Assembly: GCA_000934385.1 (NCBI GenBank)
Contig: KN880479.1
Location: 62,001 to 126,000, forward strand
Direction of reading: 5' to 3'
DNA from: Cylindrobasidium torrendii FP15055 ss-10
Taxonomy: Eukaryota > Basidiomycota > Agaricomycetes > Agaricales > Physalacriaceae
Length of the DNA: 64,000 nt
In this document: in pieces, positions 32,483-44,412 of the stretch
Layout of the letters: each line of letters begins with the position of its first letter
How positions within the stretch are numbered: the first letter of the stretch is position 1
Made by a program: the position numbers and the translations under genes
Notes under the pieces: generated by a model
Seen by the model: the letters and a program-made list of their open reading frames with translations, nothing else
Databases searched by the model: none
Told to the model about the DNA's origin: nothing

Positions 32483-33922
32483 CTAGATACCAAGTCCTGG
32501 CCCGTCGATTTTTGTCGTTATTCTCTCTTCTAACCAAGGAGCAATTGCATCGAGGTCACTCCAAGTGAACGATGTATATTGTAGCCTTCCGGGGCCAACA
32601 ACCAGATCAAGGTCCTGGAGTGGGACGAGTTCCGGTGTCGTTTCGTATGTCTTTGGTGTTAGGATTTGGGCGACAAGCCTGCCGATGAATTAGCCACGTA
32701 TGACAATGGACACACAAAAACCCAACATGAGGCTCCCGACCCAGCAAAGGCCGTCTTCGTCGTCAAGCCATCTTTTGTCTTTACCACCCGGTGTGTAGAA
32801 CGGGTATGCTGAATGAGATCCAGGAGCCGGGGCAGGATGGGTCAGAACGTCGTAGTCGAAAGGATGATACATTGCAGCTAGAACCAAGTGAGGCACAGCC
32901 AAAGCAAGATATGTATGGAGCGAACATACTGTTGGAATGACCTTCAGTCATTGGATAGACACCATGGTCGGCAATAGGTAAGTGAAGCCGCGACGCGGGA
33001 CGCCCAAAATGAGTCTTTTCTATTCCAGGAGGATGCAGGAGGGCGTGGGCGTTTGGATTGACCATGAGCGTACTCCGTGGATGGTTCAGCGTCCCGAAGG
33101 CTAATATTCGGACGTCGGCCAAGCAAAGAACGAGCTATGTTGTATGAGATGCATGGTCGATTGTTACCTTCTAAGATGGACGTACACGCGCGCGAGTCTC
33201 GAGGTGCATGAGATTCTGTTGAAGTCTGACGACGAGGCACATTAGTACACGGTAGACACAGAGCCGCAACTGTTTACTTGAGTTCATTGAATAGAGCAAT
33301 AGGATTGAAGATGCGCGAGGAGGCGTCAAGCTGGTTGGCTGACCCATTCCGGTTGATAACGATGTATCTTCGTTCTGTGAACCAAAGCTCTGACTCGGGA
33401 ACACGAAGGAATGTACTTGGTCCATGACTCGTCAACAGTGCAGGAGGTCTGACTACGATGCCAGACACGATGCATTACTCTGCGAAGCATGAGCATGTGT
33501 GGTATGGTTCGCAGTCTGGCAGAGGCGTACTTCATGAACGTTTCCTTCCATGATGAATCCTTGCGCCACTTTTTCCATCCTGGAAGGAACCGTCGACTGA
33601 AGCACTCTTCCCAGTCTGTTGACCGCAGATTGGGAAGAGTGCTGTCGAAAAGAAGGAAAGAAGAATCGGCAAGAGAAAGTATTTCTATCCGATTTATTCG
33701 TGGCACAGTGGACCGCACACTCAGGTGCTTCATGCACTCTTCGTACGGAGGGGAGAGCAGATTGCGAAGGATGGGACGTCGCCACGGATTCAAGGATGAA
33801 TCTGAGCATATTGCATGCAGACTGCGCGACAAATACGAGATTGTGACGAGTGTCTTGAGGTCGAGGTTGCTGAGAATTTCAGCAACGAGTTCCACGGGCA
33901 ACGCCTCCAGTGTGAGCGTCAT
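32483..33922 (-). CDS. F-box protein of the basidiomycete long-tail type
   Basis: Substrate adaptor for SCF ubiquitin ligases, by family. Seven exons (33922-33531, 33479-33417, 33367-33278, 33225-33186, 33134-32930, 32877-32727, 32678-32483) give 378 residues. The F-box is at residues 4-40 (LEALPVELVAEILSNLDLKT). The tail carries conserved blocks: SRRFLPGWKKWRKDSSWKE, MHRVWHRSQTSCTVDESWTK, YIVINRNGSANQLDASSR, FNPIALFNELK, LADVRILAFGTL and YTSFTWSDLDAIAPWLEER. I recognise this tail as recurrent in agaricomycete F-box proteins but cannot assign a substrate. Two 3n-length frames read through introns and give misleading alternatives. Divergent from the BTB gene across 270 bp. Confidence 0.8.
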
Positions 33923-34192
33923 TGACTGAGAGATTACTCTAGGTTAGGGTTCACTCAACGCCATCACGTGCTGGTGCAGTCCACCGTTGTCGCTGTCGCT
34001 GTCGCTGTTGCTCGAAATTGGACAGGTTGCTCCAGAGTCGCTCACAGGTCGCTCACTGCCAAATCTTGTTCTTTAACTTATGCTGGGGCACGTCGGCATC
34101 TGCAATACAGTCCTCGGCAGGCGGTTTTCATCGATGCCGGACTACGGCTCCTGTCATCAACTCCAGCCATTAACCACCAACGTGGTTTGTTA

Positions 34193-36555
34193 ATGGCGAC
34201 ACCCGACCTTCATCCCTTCTCGTCGTCTCCCGGTCGCGCCTCCGCTCTCTCACGACCACAGTGGCCCTGGAGCCCTGCACCGCACAACGCCGCCCACCGC
34301 AGCAACAGCAGCTCGCTCAGCACCCCCATTCAAGGCATCAGCCCATCGCCCTCCTGGGACTCTAGAAGAATAATCAGTCCAAGTCCGGGCCCATCACACC
34401 TCGCCAGGCATAATACAGGTTCGACGATGGGGTACGCACCCGTGGTCGATGAGAGTACGCGGCAGTGGACATTCCTCGTGCGTTGCAGACACATTGTCAA
34501 AGAAAAGACATTTCATCTCATCTGCCATAGGGATTCGAATGGATTGTCCGGGACCTCCAAAAGCTGAGAGACCATCTCGAGGGCGAGCAGCCCACCACAC
34601 ACAACGATGATGACTTTGACATACTCAAGCAGTCGCCCATGATGGGTGATAACAAGGTGCGTGCAGCAATCACCATGCTCCTCGTGCTCGCTAAGCATCC
34701 TCTAGTTCAAGCTCGAAATAGGTTTGTTGCGGTTGCTGGACCTCAGACTGGATATTGTTAACCACCATCAGTAGCGCGTACCCACAACGAAGCCGCTGAT
34801 CCAAGATTCCTTTCTCTCTATATCACATCGCTCGCCCTCGACTTTGCACACTCAGATTATGAGCTCTCTGCCTCTATGATGGCCGGAATCAAGTGCGAGA
34901 CGCATCAACGCGGCGCACGGCCGGACTGGGTATGGGAATTCTGGGAGAACGATTGGTCCTTCCGCCAAGAAAGCGAAGTGTGGGGTATGTGCACACTTAG
35001 TATTATCTGAGCTGCCAATAACCGTGATACAGCGTGCTCTTTACCATCTCTCTCGACTCTTCTCGATAATCCTCGCATCAAGGAAACCGATTCATTTGTG
35101 ATATCTGTACAGATTCACACACCTTTGGGTCCGCTCTTTCCGTCTCATCCCTCAGCGTATTACGTCCCGAAAGACCTGCTGGATGGGCTCGAGGCGTCTC
35201 TGGATAACCCAAGTTTGTTTCCTTCGCTCCCTAAAGACTCGGGCTAACATCGCGAACAGATACTGGTGATGTCAGATTTGTCTGTTTGGAGCGTCTCTCG
35301 GCTGGATCTGTCGGTTCTCCTCGACTTGAAGATTCAGAGGAGGTGGTATCACCTACCTCGCATGCGCCTCTGTCACCTCGAGCGACAGCTCGAAAACGTA
35401 TAATCTATGCTCATTCAGATATTCTCACCAAGCGTTCGGATTATTTTGCCGCAATGCTCGCTTCCTCGTTCGCGGAGAATCAAAGCTCCCACAGCGACAG
35501 AAAGTTATTCACCATAGTCGTTGAAGATGCAGACTTTGAGACCGTGTATTGGTTGCTCAAATATTGCTAGTGCGTTCGGTTTACAATCAGCCGTTTTCAG
35601 CACTCACAAAAACATCAGTGCAAACTGGTTGTTGTTTAAAGAGAATGACGATCCCCGCCTGGCTGTGGAGGGTATTGGTGCTGGATGGAGTGCTCGTTGG
35701 CTTCGAACTGAAGGAGGAGAATGGGATTGGAAGACGTTCCGCAAAGTAAACCAGACGGAAGACCCTCATGATGGTTTTAGTGCCACGAGTGGAGAGAGCA
35801 TACACTCTAGGAGCTCGTCAGCACAAGGCCCTCATGCACCTCCGCGGCCATCGCAGCCTTCCACACCTGCGAAGGCATCCACATTAACTACGCCTTCTGG
35901 TGGGACAGCGCGCTCCGCGTCTCAAGCGACTATGTCTTCATCGGCGCGCCGACCTGCTCAGGTCAGCGCTCCCGCCGGTAGCAGCTCTTCCAATCGGCCT
36001 AAACCCAGTGCCGTTCCTATACCTCCTGCAGGACAGAATTTCCCGGCCACACATTATCCTGTTTCTCCGCACGCACAGCGCCCAAGACAGGCGCATTCAG
36101 CGGACCCGCATGTCCACCCGACGCCTGCGCCCACACCCGCATCCGCCTTGTCCATGTACCAAGTTGCTCATCGATACGGGATGCCAACACTGGCCAACTT
36201 GGCCTTGGATCATATGCTCGCAACGTTGACACCTCATACAGGCTTTGCTTTGCTTCTAGCTACATCCGCCTGGGAAGAAGTTCATGGTTTGGTTGAGGTA
36301 CGCGAATCCCTTCAGCTTCGTGTCTTTCTCAACGGCCCTAGAACTATGTCGTGGATAAGTGGGAAGAAGTCAACGCATCCGCCGAGTTCGAGCGATGTTG
36401 CCAAGAAGTCTCTGCTGGAGAGTGCGTTTTTTCTGAATTTTCTGTCTATGTTAGCATTAACGTCGTCAAGATGGGGCCCAGAGGGTGGGCAAACAATGTT
36501 GAATCTCTTCAGACGGCTGCGTTCACCGAGCATGCTAGGGTACTCCCGAGCATAG
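34193..36555 (+). CDS. BTB/POZ domain protein
   Basis: Nine exons give 656 residues: 34193-34477, 34531-34656, 34706-34721, 34775-34984, 35033-35212, 35260-35569, 35619-36297, 36342-36421 and 36471-36555. A Ser/Pro-rich N-terminus is followed by a region with FEWIVRDLQKLRDHLEG and PDWVWEFWENDWSF that could be a MATH-like sandwich. The BTB core is GDVRFVCLE ... IIYAHSDILTKRSDYFAAML ... IVVEDADFETVYWLLKYCY. A long Pro/Ser-rich insertion of ~200 residues interrupts it before MYQVAHRYGMPTLANLALDHM, the BTB C-terminal helices. MATH-BTB proteins are Cul3 ligase adaptors; that role here is inferred. Exon 3 is only 16 nt. Confidence 0.78.
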
Positions 36556-36841
36556 GATTCAGACCTAAATATTCGTATACGTTTAAGTAGCCGATGCTGT
36601 CAGAGCACTATTGCCACTATAAGCACAAGTACTTCATTATCTGAATTGTCATGTCATGTAGGCCCGAAATACGCATTGTGTCCAGGTCCAGACCAATTTG
36701 GACGCATGGCGCATGGGCGCCCTCCGGCGGTCGTCGATAAGCCAAGACATCCACTATCTTCACTGTCTGCCCGGCTGTTGACTAAGGCACAGAGTGGCAT
36801 ATAGACTAAGATTAGCTTCACTTCATACCACCACATTCTCC

Positions 36842-38255
36842 ATGTATATTGGCCGTTCATTCGGTCGCGCACGGGTATCGCGTACTCTAGGATGCCGCTC
36901 GTTTGCCACCGTGCAAAACGCAAGCAGCGGTTTCAAAATTCCTGTCATTGATTTTGCAAAGTATCGTGCATCCAAGTCGACACAAGAGAAACAGGAAACG
37001 GCGCGCGCCATCGTAGACGCCTTCAAGACCAGTGGGTTTATCTATGTCAGTCAACATGGGATCCCGGCTGGCGAGTCACAACTTCTTTTACTATGCACTT
37101 CAATCTCTTATCCTGATGGCTGGGTAGAGAAAGTTCAAAATGCGTTCAAGAAGGTCTCAGAAATGAACGGCAATCTTGATTCAGTCCTGATGGTTTTTGT
37201 TAGAGTGCCGAATTCTTCAGCCTCCCTAATGAGGTCAAGGTAGGCCATCCTTGATACCGCTTTGATGGTTTTCCACTAATTCCAATAAAAACTTAGGAAA
37301 CTCTTGCCTGGGAGGATCCACGGTCAAACCGAGGATACGTGCGTATTGGTCGTGAACGTGTAACTCAAGCAACGAATGCCGATGAAATTGCTGCCCTCCG
37401 CAACAAGTCGCCGGATTTCAAAGAGACGATGGAGATTGGTCGTGATTGGGATTCTGAGTGGAAAAATATGTGGCCGGAGGAGTCCGTCGCACCAGCATTT
37501 AAAAGCACAATGTTGGACTTCTTCAAGGTGGGATGCGCTCACCTTGTGGCCTTGGAATTTTGGATTACGAGCGCCGCTTTTGCAGACCTGCCATAACCTC
37601 CACTTCGAGCTCATGCGTTCCATCGCCCTTGGATTGGACCTCGAGGAGACTTTCTTCGATGACAAAATTGACAAGCAGTGCCATAACCTTCGCCTTCTCT
37701 CATACCCACCCATCCTTCGTGAGAAGCTCAATGGTGTCGACCAAGCGCGTGCTGGTGCCCATAGCGGTGCGCTCAGCTCCCACTGGGAACAAACGGATTC
37801 GCTGATGTCCAACATTCTCCTTCACAGACTATGGAACGTTGACACTTCTGTTACAAGACTCTGTAGGTGGCTTGGAAGTTCAAGAACCGGGCACTGGCAT
37901 CTACCACCCTGCTACACCTATTGTGCGTTGTTTTACACTTCAACCCCAATGATTGTATCGCTGACTTCGAGGTTTCCAGCCCGGGACTATCGTCATCAAT
38001 GTTGGCGACTTACTTTCTCGCTGGAGCAACGATGTGCTTCGCTCAACGCTTCATCGCGTCGTCGCACCGCCCGCCCACGCCATAAGCGAGACTGAGGAGG
38101 TGACCCCGGCCCGCCAGTCCATCGCTTTCTTCTCCAACCCAAACTTCGATGCCGAGATTGCGTGTCTGCCCAACTGTGGTGCAGAGGCAAAATACCCCCC
38201 TGTACAGACCGAGGCGTACATTGTACGTCGCTTGTCCGAGACTTACACGATGTAG
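36842..38255 (+). CDS. 2-oxoglutarate/Fe(II) dioxygenase, isopenicillin-N-synthase-like
   Basis: Seven exons (36842-37070, 37128-37153, 37204-37239, 37297-37527, 37586-37766, 37828-37922, 37980-38255) give 357 residues. The non-haem di-oxygenase N domain starts at FKIPVIDFAKY and the core has the iron triad His-x-Asp (AHSDYGTLTLLLQD) and His in STLHRVVAP, plus Arg-x-Ser (ARQSIAFFSNP) that binds 2-oxoglutarate. The enzyme should be active; the substrate is unknown. The N-terminus (MYIGRSFGRARVSRTLGCRS) is Arg/Ser-rich and could target mitochondria. The first intron (37071-37127) needs a GC donor, giving HGIPAEKVQNAFKKSAEFF. Upstream only GTG starts occur in frame. Confidence 0.87.
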
Positions 38256-38880
38256 CGCTTTAGGTGGTGATATTTGTGAATTCAACCGTATATTTGACAA
38301 GGGGAGATGTTTTCCATCTCGTAAGCTTACCGTGCATAACTAGCTTGAGCTTGCCAACGTTTACGACACTAAGAGGACAATGAGCGACTGAATCAGCAGT
38401 GAAAGATGATCAATTTGATCGGTCAATCTAACGCAAACTTGCTAGTGAGCGTTTGAAAATATAGGTAATGTCGATCCCTCAGACTCAACGGGAAAACCGC
38501 GAAACCTAGAAGAAGGCAGTGACCAACTCTCTGCCACTGTCTACTACGCCAGGCTAAATGCCAACAAACACTTCTTCCTTTCATCTGCTCTGCTCTCCAC
38601 TTTGCTGGCATGCTGGGCAGATAAAGCACCCACACTGAGAAAGGTTGGTGTTGCACATTCCAATTCTTCGTTTATTAACACTACAGTGGATGGGTTTCAC
38701 TCATCAGTCAAGGTAGCAAAGTGACTAAGACTGAAGACAAGAACGTTGTAGTGAGTCAGTGTTGAGTGATATAGGTATGTATTCATTATCACATTGATAC
38801 TTACTGTATGTATCAACTTGAGTAGAGGATAGAGTGCATGTACTCGAAATGAAATTTCAGGAATCTTGAGGCAACCGCAC
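38256..38880. other. Convergent intergenic region
   Basis: 625 bases between converging 3' ends. Frames on both strands are short and have no family resemblance. Sequence near 38400-38425 loosely resembles a C box but no paired D box or guide could be defended. Confidence 0.4.
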
Positions 38881-40602
38881 TTACTTCTTGCGGAAAAGCC
38901 CGAGAGTGTGTTGGCCGCCACATGCGACCTGAACGGCAGCCCAAGAGCCACCTTCCCTTCGCACAACAACGCGAGGTGTTCTTACTTCAACGTCTGGAAC
39001 ACCAAGTTCGCCCTGGGTGCCCTGTCCCCAGCAATACATTGCCCCGTCGCTGGTCACAGCGAGGTTGTTGTGTGTCCCAACCGATATGTAGACAACTGGG
39101 TCGTCCTCTTCGTCATCAGGGAATGGCACATGGATTGGTTCTGGGAGAAAGTCGTCGTTCGGAGCATTTTTCATTGCATCCGCAGGGAGTCCCAATTGTC
39201 CAGCATTGGACCGACCACATGCATAGACCTTGCCGTTCGAAGTGAGGAAAAGGGAATGATGTTCCCCTCCAGCGATCTGAACGACACTGGCGCCACCGAG
39301 CTCCTTCGGGCTGAGGCCGGTCACCTTCTTGGGCAGCTGCACGACAGAGTCGTTCTCGGATGTATGGCCGGTCCCTAGCTGACCCATCGTGTTCAGACCC
39401 CAGCCCCAAACCTCACCGTCGTGGTCAACGGCAAATGAGTGGTACATGCCGGCGCCAACGATTTTGCCCTTGCGTCCGCGAGTACCGAGCGTGACCTTCT
39501 CCGGTACTGTGCCGTGAATCTTGCGACGCTCGAGAACTCTGCGGCCAAGTTGCGCCTGTTCACCTGCCCCCCAAGAGTAGATGTTGCCGTGTGTGGTCAA
39601 GACGATAACATGGTTTCCTCCGGATGCAAGGGAAGCCACTTTCTCTGCATCCCCTGGCTTGTGGCTGAGCTCGAGATTGATGGGTACAGGTTGGAATTGG
39701 TGGCGCAGGCCGCTGGCGAACCCGAGGGATCCTTCATTTACCTAACCAGATGTCATTAGGGAGCTGGAAAAACAAATCGGCAGGTACTCACGCGAAACGA
39801 CCCCCAGACACGTAGCTCGCCTTCAGCACTGACGGCGGCGCAAATACTATCCCCAGCAACAACTTGTACAGCCCGAAAGTTCTCGTCCTTGAGAGACTGG
39901 AGAGGGTGAGGCCAGGCCGTCAATTCGTCAACGTCGAGGAAAGCGTCTGGTTTTTCGGGATCAGGAACTTGAGCAGTATCTCTTCCCAGAGCGGCATCAT
40001 CGTTGAGACCGCATGACCAGACCTGTATGCATGTTTGGTAAAAAATCGTGAAAAAATGAGGACCAACGTACCGTGCCAGCCTCGTCGATGAACAGACTAT
40101 GCATGCCACCAGCAGCAGCGGATTCGAGACCTGCGCCCTCTGAGCCGAAGGTTCCCTTCGTCATTTGCTCCTCCGCCCACGGATGCTTCTTGGGTTTGTC
40201 GATCTCACATAACACATCCGGGCCCATACCGAATTGGCCAAAATTGCCAGCACCCCATGCAAAGAGCTGCAAGCCAGGGCGTTGATGTTCGGGTGGAGAG
40301 GGGAGAGGGTTGAGATAAGGTTTCGTTTGAACGTGGACTGGTGCTGGTTTCTTCGCAGGCGGTTCTTTTTTGGCCTTGGGTTTCGGTGCAGGCGCCTCTT
40401 CAGAGTCCTCGCTTTTGCTGCGTTTTGTGGAGTGCTCATCCTCTTCTTCAGCGTCTGGAGAAGCACGCTTTTTCGATTTCGGTTTTGTGGCCGCCGTCTT
40501 GGACTTTGGAGCAGCTGCTTTGGCCTTGGGTTTGGGAGCAGGAGGCGGGGCGGCCGGCTTGGCTGCCGCCCTGGCAGAGCGCCGTGGTGCGTCTGTCGAC
40601 AT
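38881..40602 (-). CDS. RCC1: RCC1-type Ran guanine nucleotide exchange factor
   Basis: Chromatin-bound nucleotide exchange factor that makes Ran-GTP in the nucleus. Exons 40602-40072, 40022-39792 and 39741-38881 give 540 residues. A basic, Ala/Lys/Pro-rich tail of ~110 residues (repeated KPKAK, KSKKRA) precedes a seven-bladed RCC1 propeller. Blade motifs are visible: LFAWGAGNFGQFGMG, VWSCGLNDDAALG, IYSWGAGEQAQLG, VWGWGLNTMGQLG, VYACGRSNAGQLG and MYCWGQGTQGELG, with AGGEHHSLFL and CGGQHTLGLF repeats. The last blade ends at the stop, as in full-length orthologues. The nuclear Ran exchange role follows from overall architecture and the basic tail; other RCC1-repeat proteins usually carry extra domains. 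Confidence 0.9.
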
Positions 40603-41388
40603 TGGAAATCGTATGAGACACCAAGGAGAGGTTTATCGAGGATAGAGCGACTCTAAGTCGGCGAGCTATTCGAGCTAGTGACGGTGATGAGTGAAGCAAT
40701 GTGGACCTGCTCTCGATCTTGTCCTTGATTCGGGTCTATTGATCGACGCACGTGACAAACGTGTTAGACGCGACGCGTTTTGCCCCGGTCCGGCGCTGGA
40801 ATTCAAATTCCTTCAACAATAAGTGTGGAACTGAAGACAATGAGGTTGGATTGAAGTTGGCTCTGCTTCTGGCCCTTTTGTCTCATTCACTGTCAAAGAT
40901 ATATGTAATATGTATGATATGTCAGAAATGTGCACCATCACTGAACGAGCGCTCTGCCATGTCTTGAGGCCATAACTGCTTTGCGCCGAAGACAGCGACT
41001 CGGATAATCAACACTTACCTGTGCATTAGCTTGTGCACGGTCATGATATCGTGGATGTTCAACCTGGTCATCAGTGTGCCTGCCGGGTCATGATAAATGA
41101 TAACGATCCACGAGGACCAGCCTTCTGTCTAATACTATCGTGGCCAAGCGTAGCCGGTTTGTAGAAAAAGTCAGAGCAAGGAGAAATGCTGGCGACTAGG
41201 ACGGCCACTCATTTTGTGGGACTCTCCTACGCTCACAACGCTGGCACGCTCATCCGTGATAGGCCCAGAGGATGTACCACGCGACACAGTATGGATTATA
41301 TCCACCACTAGGCTCACAAAGCGGTGGTGACGGTGTTGAAGAGTTTGCCTGCTCTCTTGTTCTGGAACACTCACTGAATACAAAACAG
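40603..41388. other. Long intergenic region between RCC1 and aldehyde dehydrogenase
   Basis: 786 bases. It must hold the RCC1 promoter (with ACGCGT at 40773-40778) and probably the missing first exon or exons of the aldehyde dehydrogenase. I could not find an ALDH N-terminal sequence in any forward frame. Confidence 0.4.
40773..40778. promoter_or_regulatory. ACGCGT (MCB-like) element upstream of RCC1
   Basis: Palindromic ACGCGT lies 171 bases upstream of the RCC1 start codon. In ascomycete yeasts this hexamer is the core bound by MBF for G1/S transcription. Its use here is not shown. Confidence 0.4.
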
Positions 41389-43377
41389 ATTCACTGTGTA
41401 TAACCCTGCTGATGGGTCCAAACTCTGCCAGTCTGTTGACCTCCGCTCTGGCGATCACAGCATTCCACCCTAACCGTCATTTATTGTAGGGTGCACGCTG
41501 CTGGGCAATCAGACGTTGATGCGTCTATCCAGCGCGCACAAGAGGTATTTGACTCTGGAGCCTGGTCCAAAGCATCCACATTCTCGCGTGCAAAGACCCT
41601 CGGGAACCTTGCTCGTATTCTCGAAGCGCGTCTTCCAGAGATGACAACGATAGAATGTTTGCAGACCGGAAGAACCATACGAGAGATGCGTGCCCAGTTA
41701 GGGAGGCTCCCGGAGTGGATGTGTGTTCAATGCCATTCACGAGCTCGATTTGCCTGATTCATTTCCAACTAGAGACTACTATGCCGCCCTTCTTCGGACG
41801 CGGCAAGATTTTGTTGCACCAACTCAAGGAAAGCTCCTAAACTATGTTCAGCGCGTTCCGCTGGGTGTTGTGGCTCAGATCACTGTGAGTTTGCCCCAGC
41901 AAAATGCGACAAATGTGTATTCACGATATATCCCACACTCTCAGCCCTTCAATCATCCACTCCTCATTGCTGTCAAAAAGATTGCTCCAGCGTTGGCCGC
42001 AGGAAACAGTGTCATCGTCAAACCGTCTGAAGTACTGTCCTTCTGTCTCTCTGGGACTTGTAATAACAATTGCGAACAGTGGGCGCCAATTACGGTCCTA
42101 GAATTTGCCAAGATGGCTCAGGAAGCTGGCGGTTTGATTGTTGCCTCTCAGTGATAATACACGCTCACTGCTAGAAAGTCCCGGAGGGTGTACTCACCGT
42201 CTTGCCTGGTTTCGGTGCCACGACTGGAAAGTCGATTATTAGCAACCCTTCGATACGCAAGGTCGACGTGACGGTAAGATTGGTTGAGTTCCTCGGTCAG
42301 CAAATTACCTATCAATGATTAGGCTGGAACAAATACTGGACGTGTTATGGGTGCCATTGTGGGCTCTAACCTTGCTGCCTTCACCGCAGAGTTAGGCGGC
42401 AAGGTATTGCACAAGTTGTACACAAGTCAAAAACAATGCTGATTTCATGTTATAGGCGCCTATCGTCATCTTTGACGACGCTGACCTTGTCTCGGCCGTG
42501 AACGGCGCTGCCTTTGCAGCATTCGTTGCATCCGGACAGACCTGCGTCTCTGGCACACGCCTGATAATCCAGGAAGGCATTTACGAATCGTTTATGAAGC
42601 TCTTCATTGAGAAAGTGGGAAGCATACGCAGAAGAATGGGTAATCGTATGTCTATATCGCCATGTACACATTCTGCACCTAGCGGCTGATTTCCATGATA
42701 GCATTGAACCCACAGTCGACAATGGGCACAGTAATCTCACCGACCAGCCTGCAACGCATAGAAGCAATGATGTCGCGGACAAAGGGTACTGTCATAATTG
42801 GCGGCCAGCGCATGGCTGGCTTATCTGACCTGGACGACACGGACTTCTCCAAGGGAGCGTTCTTTCCACCAACTGTGGTAGGAGACGTCGAGATCACAGA
42901 TGAACTATGGGAAGAAGAGGTGTTTGGGCCGGTCGTCGTCGTCAAGTCCTTCAAGGCATGTTATGCACTTTTTACACGTTCTTTCTCTGATACGTGAACA
43001 AGGACGAGGTCGATGGTATCGCGTTAGCAAATGCGTGTAAGTATGGATTAGGCGCTGGTATTTGGACGTCGGATCTGTCAAGAGCGCATCGCGTTGCAGC
43101 GGAGATCGAGGCTGGCCTTTGCTGGGTGAACACACATCACCGAAATGATCCTACTTCGCCATGGGGCGGTATGAAGGAAAGTGGAATCGGAAGGGAGAAC
43201 GGCATCGAAGCGTTCGAGTCTTGTAAGTTGCTGCCCTTTTGCCCGAATTACCAAACGTCTCACATGGGTTCAGATTCGCAGAGCAAGTCGACAATCATTA
43301 ACATTGCGCCCTCGGATTCGACGAGGGTGACAGATGACTGGTTTGCCGAGACGGGCGAGGAGAAGAGATATGGTTAG
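41389..43377 (+). CDS. Aldehyde dehydrogenase (NAD-dependent, ALDH superfamily); 5' end unresolved
   Basis: Eleven exons were traced from [14 protein letters not shown] to the stop: 41389-41430, 41490-41720, 41773-41884, 41945-42031, 42080-42131, 42179-42273, 42323-42403, 42456-42645, 42702-42955, 43003-43222 and 43274-43377. All core ALDH features are intact: NAD-site region GVVAQITPFNHPLL and [12 protein letters not shown], catalytic Glu in AELGGKAP, nucleophile Cys in ASGQTCVSG, the [12 protein letters not shown] block and [14 protein letters not shown]. The [16 protein letters not shown] part resembles salicylaldehyde/betaine-aldehyde type enzymes. One intron (42956-43002) has a GC donor. 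No start codon or first ~20 residues could be identified, so the coordinate given is only the start of the first supported exon. It may be a complete gene with a distant first exon or a 5'-truncated copy. Confidence 0.75.
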
Positions 43378-43463
43378 AACCATCAGCTTGGAAAAATAGC
43401 ATTTGGCAATGAAAATCTTGGAACTAGAAACACAATGCAATTTCGAAAGCAAGGGGTGTCAGT

Positions 43464-44311
43464 CTAGGTAGCCTTAACAGCTTCGTGGGGTGCTGGGGTC
43501 GATTGTTCGCCGTATTCGATAGGTGCTTCGTCGATGAAGTCTGGTGCTTTCGACATGTCATTCAAGTAAGATGGGTCTTCTTCCACCTCAAGTTGTAAAG
43601 CATCCAATTCTATGCGGTAGTAAGTGACTGATCCTGTTAGACAACTATCATCGGCTTGCCTGCTTCAAGATCGGCTTCGTCCAGTTCATCTGGTACGGCA
43701 TAGGATCGCCCTAGCGTTTCTTGGATTTCGTTAGCTTGCTCAAGCAAGTCTTCCATCTCGAAATGAATATCCTGAGAGACTGCATGAGCCAAACATGAGG
43801 TCGATGCGCACGGCGCCCACCTCAATCTTGTCGATATCAATCTTGCCATATTGTTTCTTTATCTCCTTGTTGGCTATTTTCATTGCATCAACCGTAGCCA
43901 TCGTGTTTCGCAAGTTCTCCGTCGTGAGCGCGGCCGACTCCATGTTGAATGTCTGTTGTGCAAGTTGAGAAATTTGATTCTCGTACATCTTCTTTTGCTT
44001 GAGTGTACGCAGTGCGCGCTGTTGGACCGCGGTCTAGTGACAACATCAAGAACTATTGGCTAGTGTCGAGCAGGATGCGCACCTTTCCCGGACCCGGTCT
44101 CATCTTTCCCATTTGTTCTTTGTAGCGTCCAAGTTCTGCATCCAGCTTCTTTATCTTGACTTCAATCGACTCCATGCGCGCGTCCGTCTGTTGGGATCAC
44201 GGTCATTGAGGTTGGGAGATGTCGACCAGCTAGTATACTGGCCGAATTGATTGCATCTTGCAGGGACGGCGTCGGTTTCTTGCTCGAGGATGATCCAAAT
44301 ATCCTGTTCAT
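43464..44311 (-). CDS. VPS60: ESCRT-III accessory subunit Vps60 (CHMP5)
   Basis: Snf7-family protein that modulates ESCRT-III disassembly at endosomes by binding Vta1, the Vps4 cofactor. Exons 44311-44243, 44187-44083, 44033-43821, 43771-43660 and 43609-43464 give 214 residues. The basic first half has [53 protein letters not shown] and [10 protein letters not shown]. The acidic second half has the CHMP5-specific [18 protein letters not shown] and [13 protein letters not shown], with [17 protein letters not shown] at the end. Two of its four introns have GC donors (44242 and 43659). The start codon is 102 bases from that of DID2 on the other strand. Confidence 0.92.
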
Positions 44312-44412
44312 GGTGGCCAGTGACTAATATGGGTGGCGGTCAAAGGTAGTCAATGAGTGAGTCTTGACGGACTCCGGCCCGACAACTATCCCTCAACCAC
44401 CATCAACACATC
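44312..44412. promoter_or_regulatory. 101-bp bidirectional promoter of VPS60 and DID2
   Basis: The two ESCRT-III accessory genes start 101 bases apart on opposite strands, so their promoters must overlap. No TATA box is evident. Confidence 0.65.

Noticed and set aside
36351..36590. Alternative C-terminus of the BTB gene
   Set aside because: It requires retaining the last intron; the spliced form keeps a consistent frame to 36555.
38395..38440. C-box-like sequence suggesting a C/D snoRNA
   Set aside because: No matching D box, terminal stem or guide region was found.
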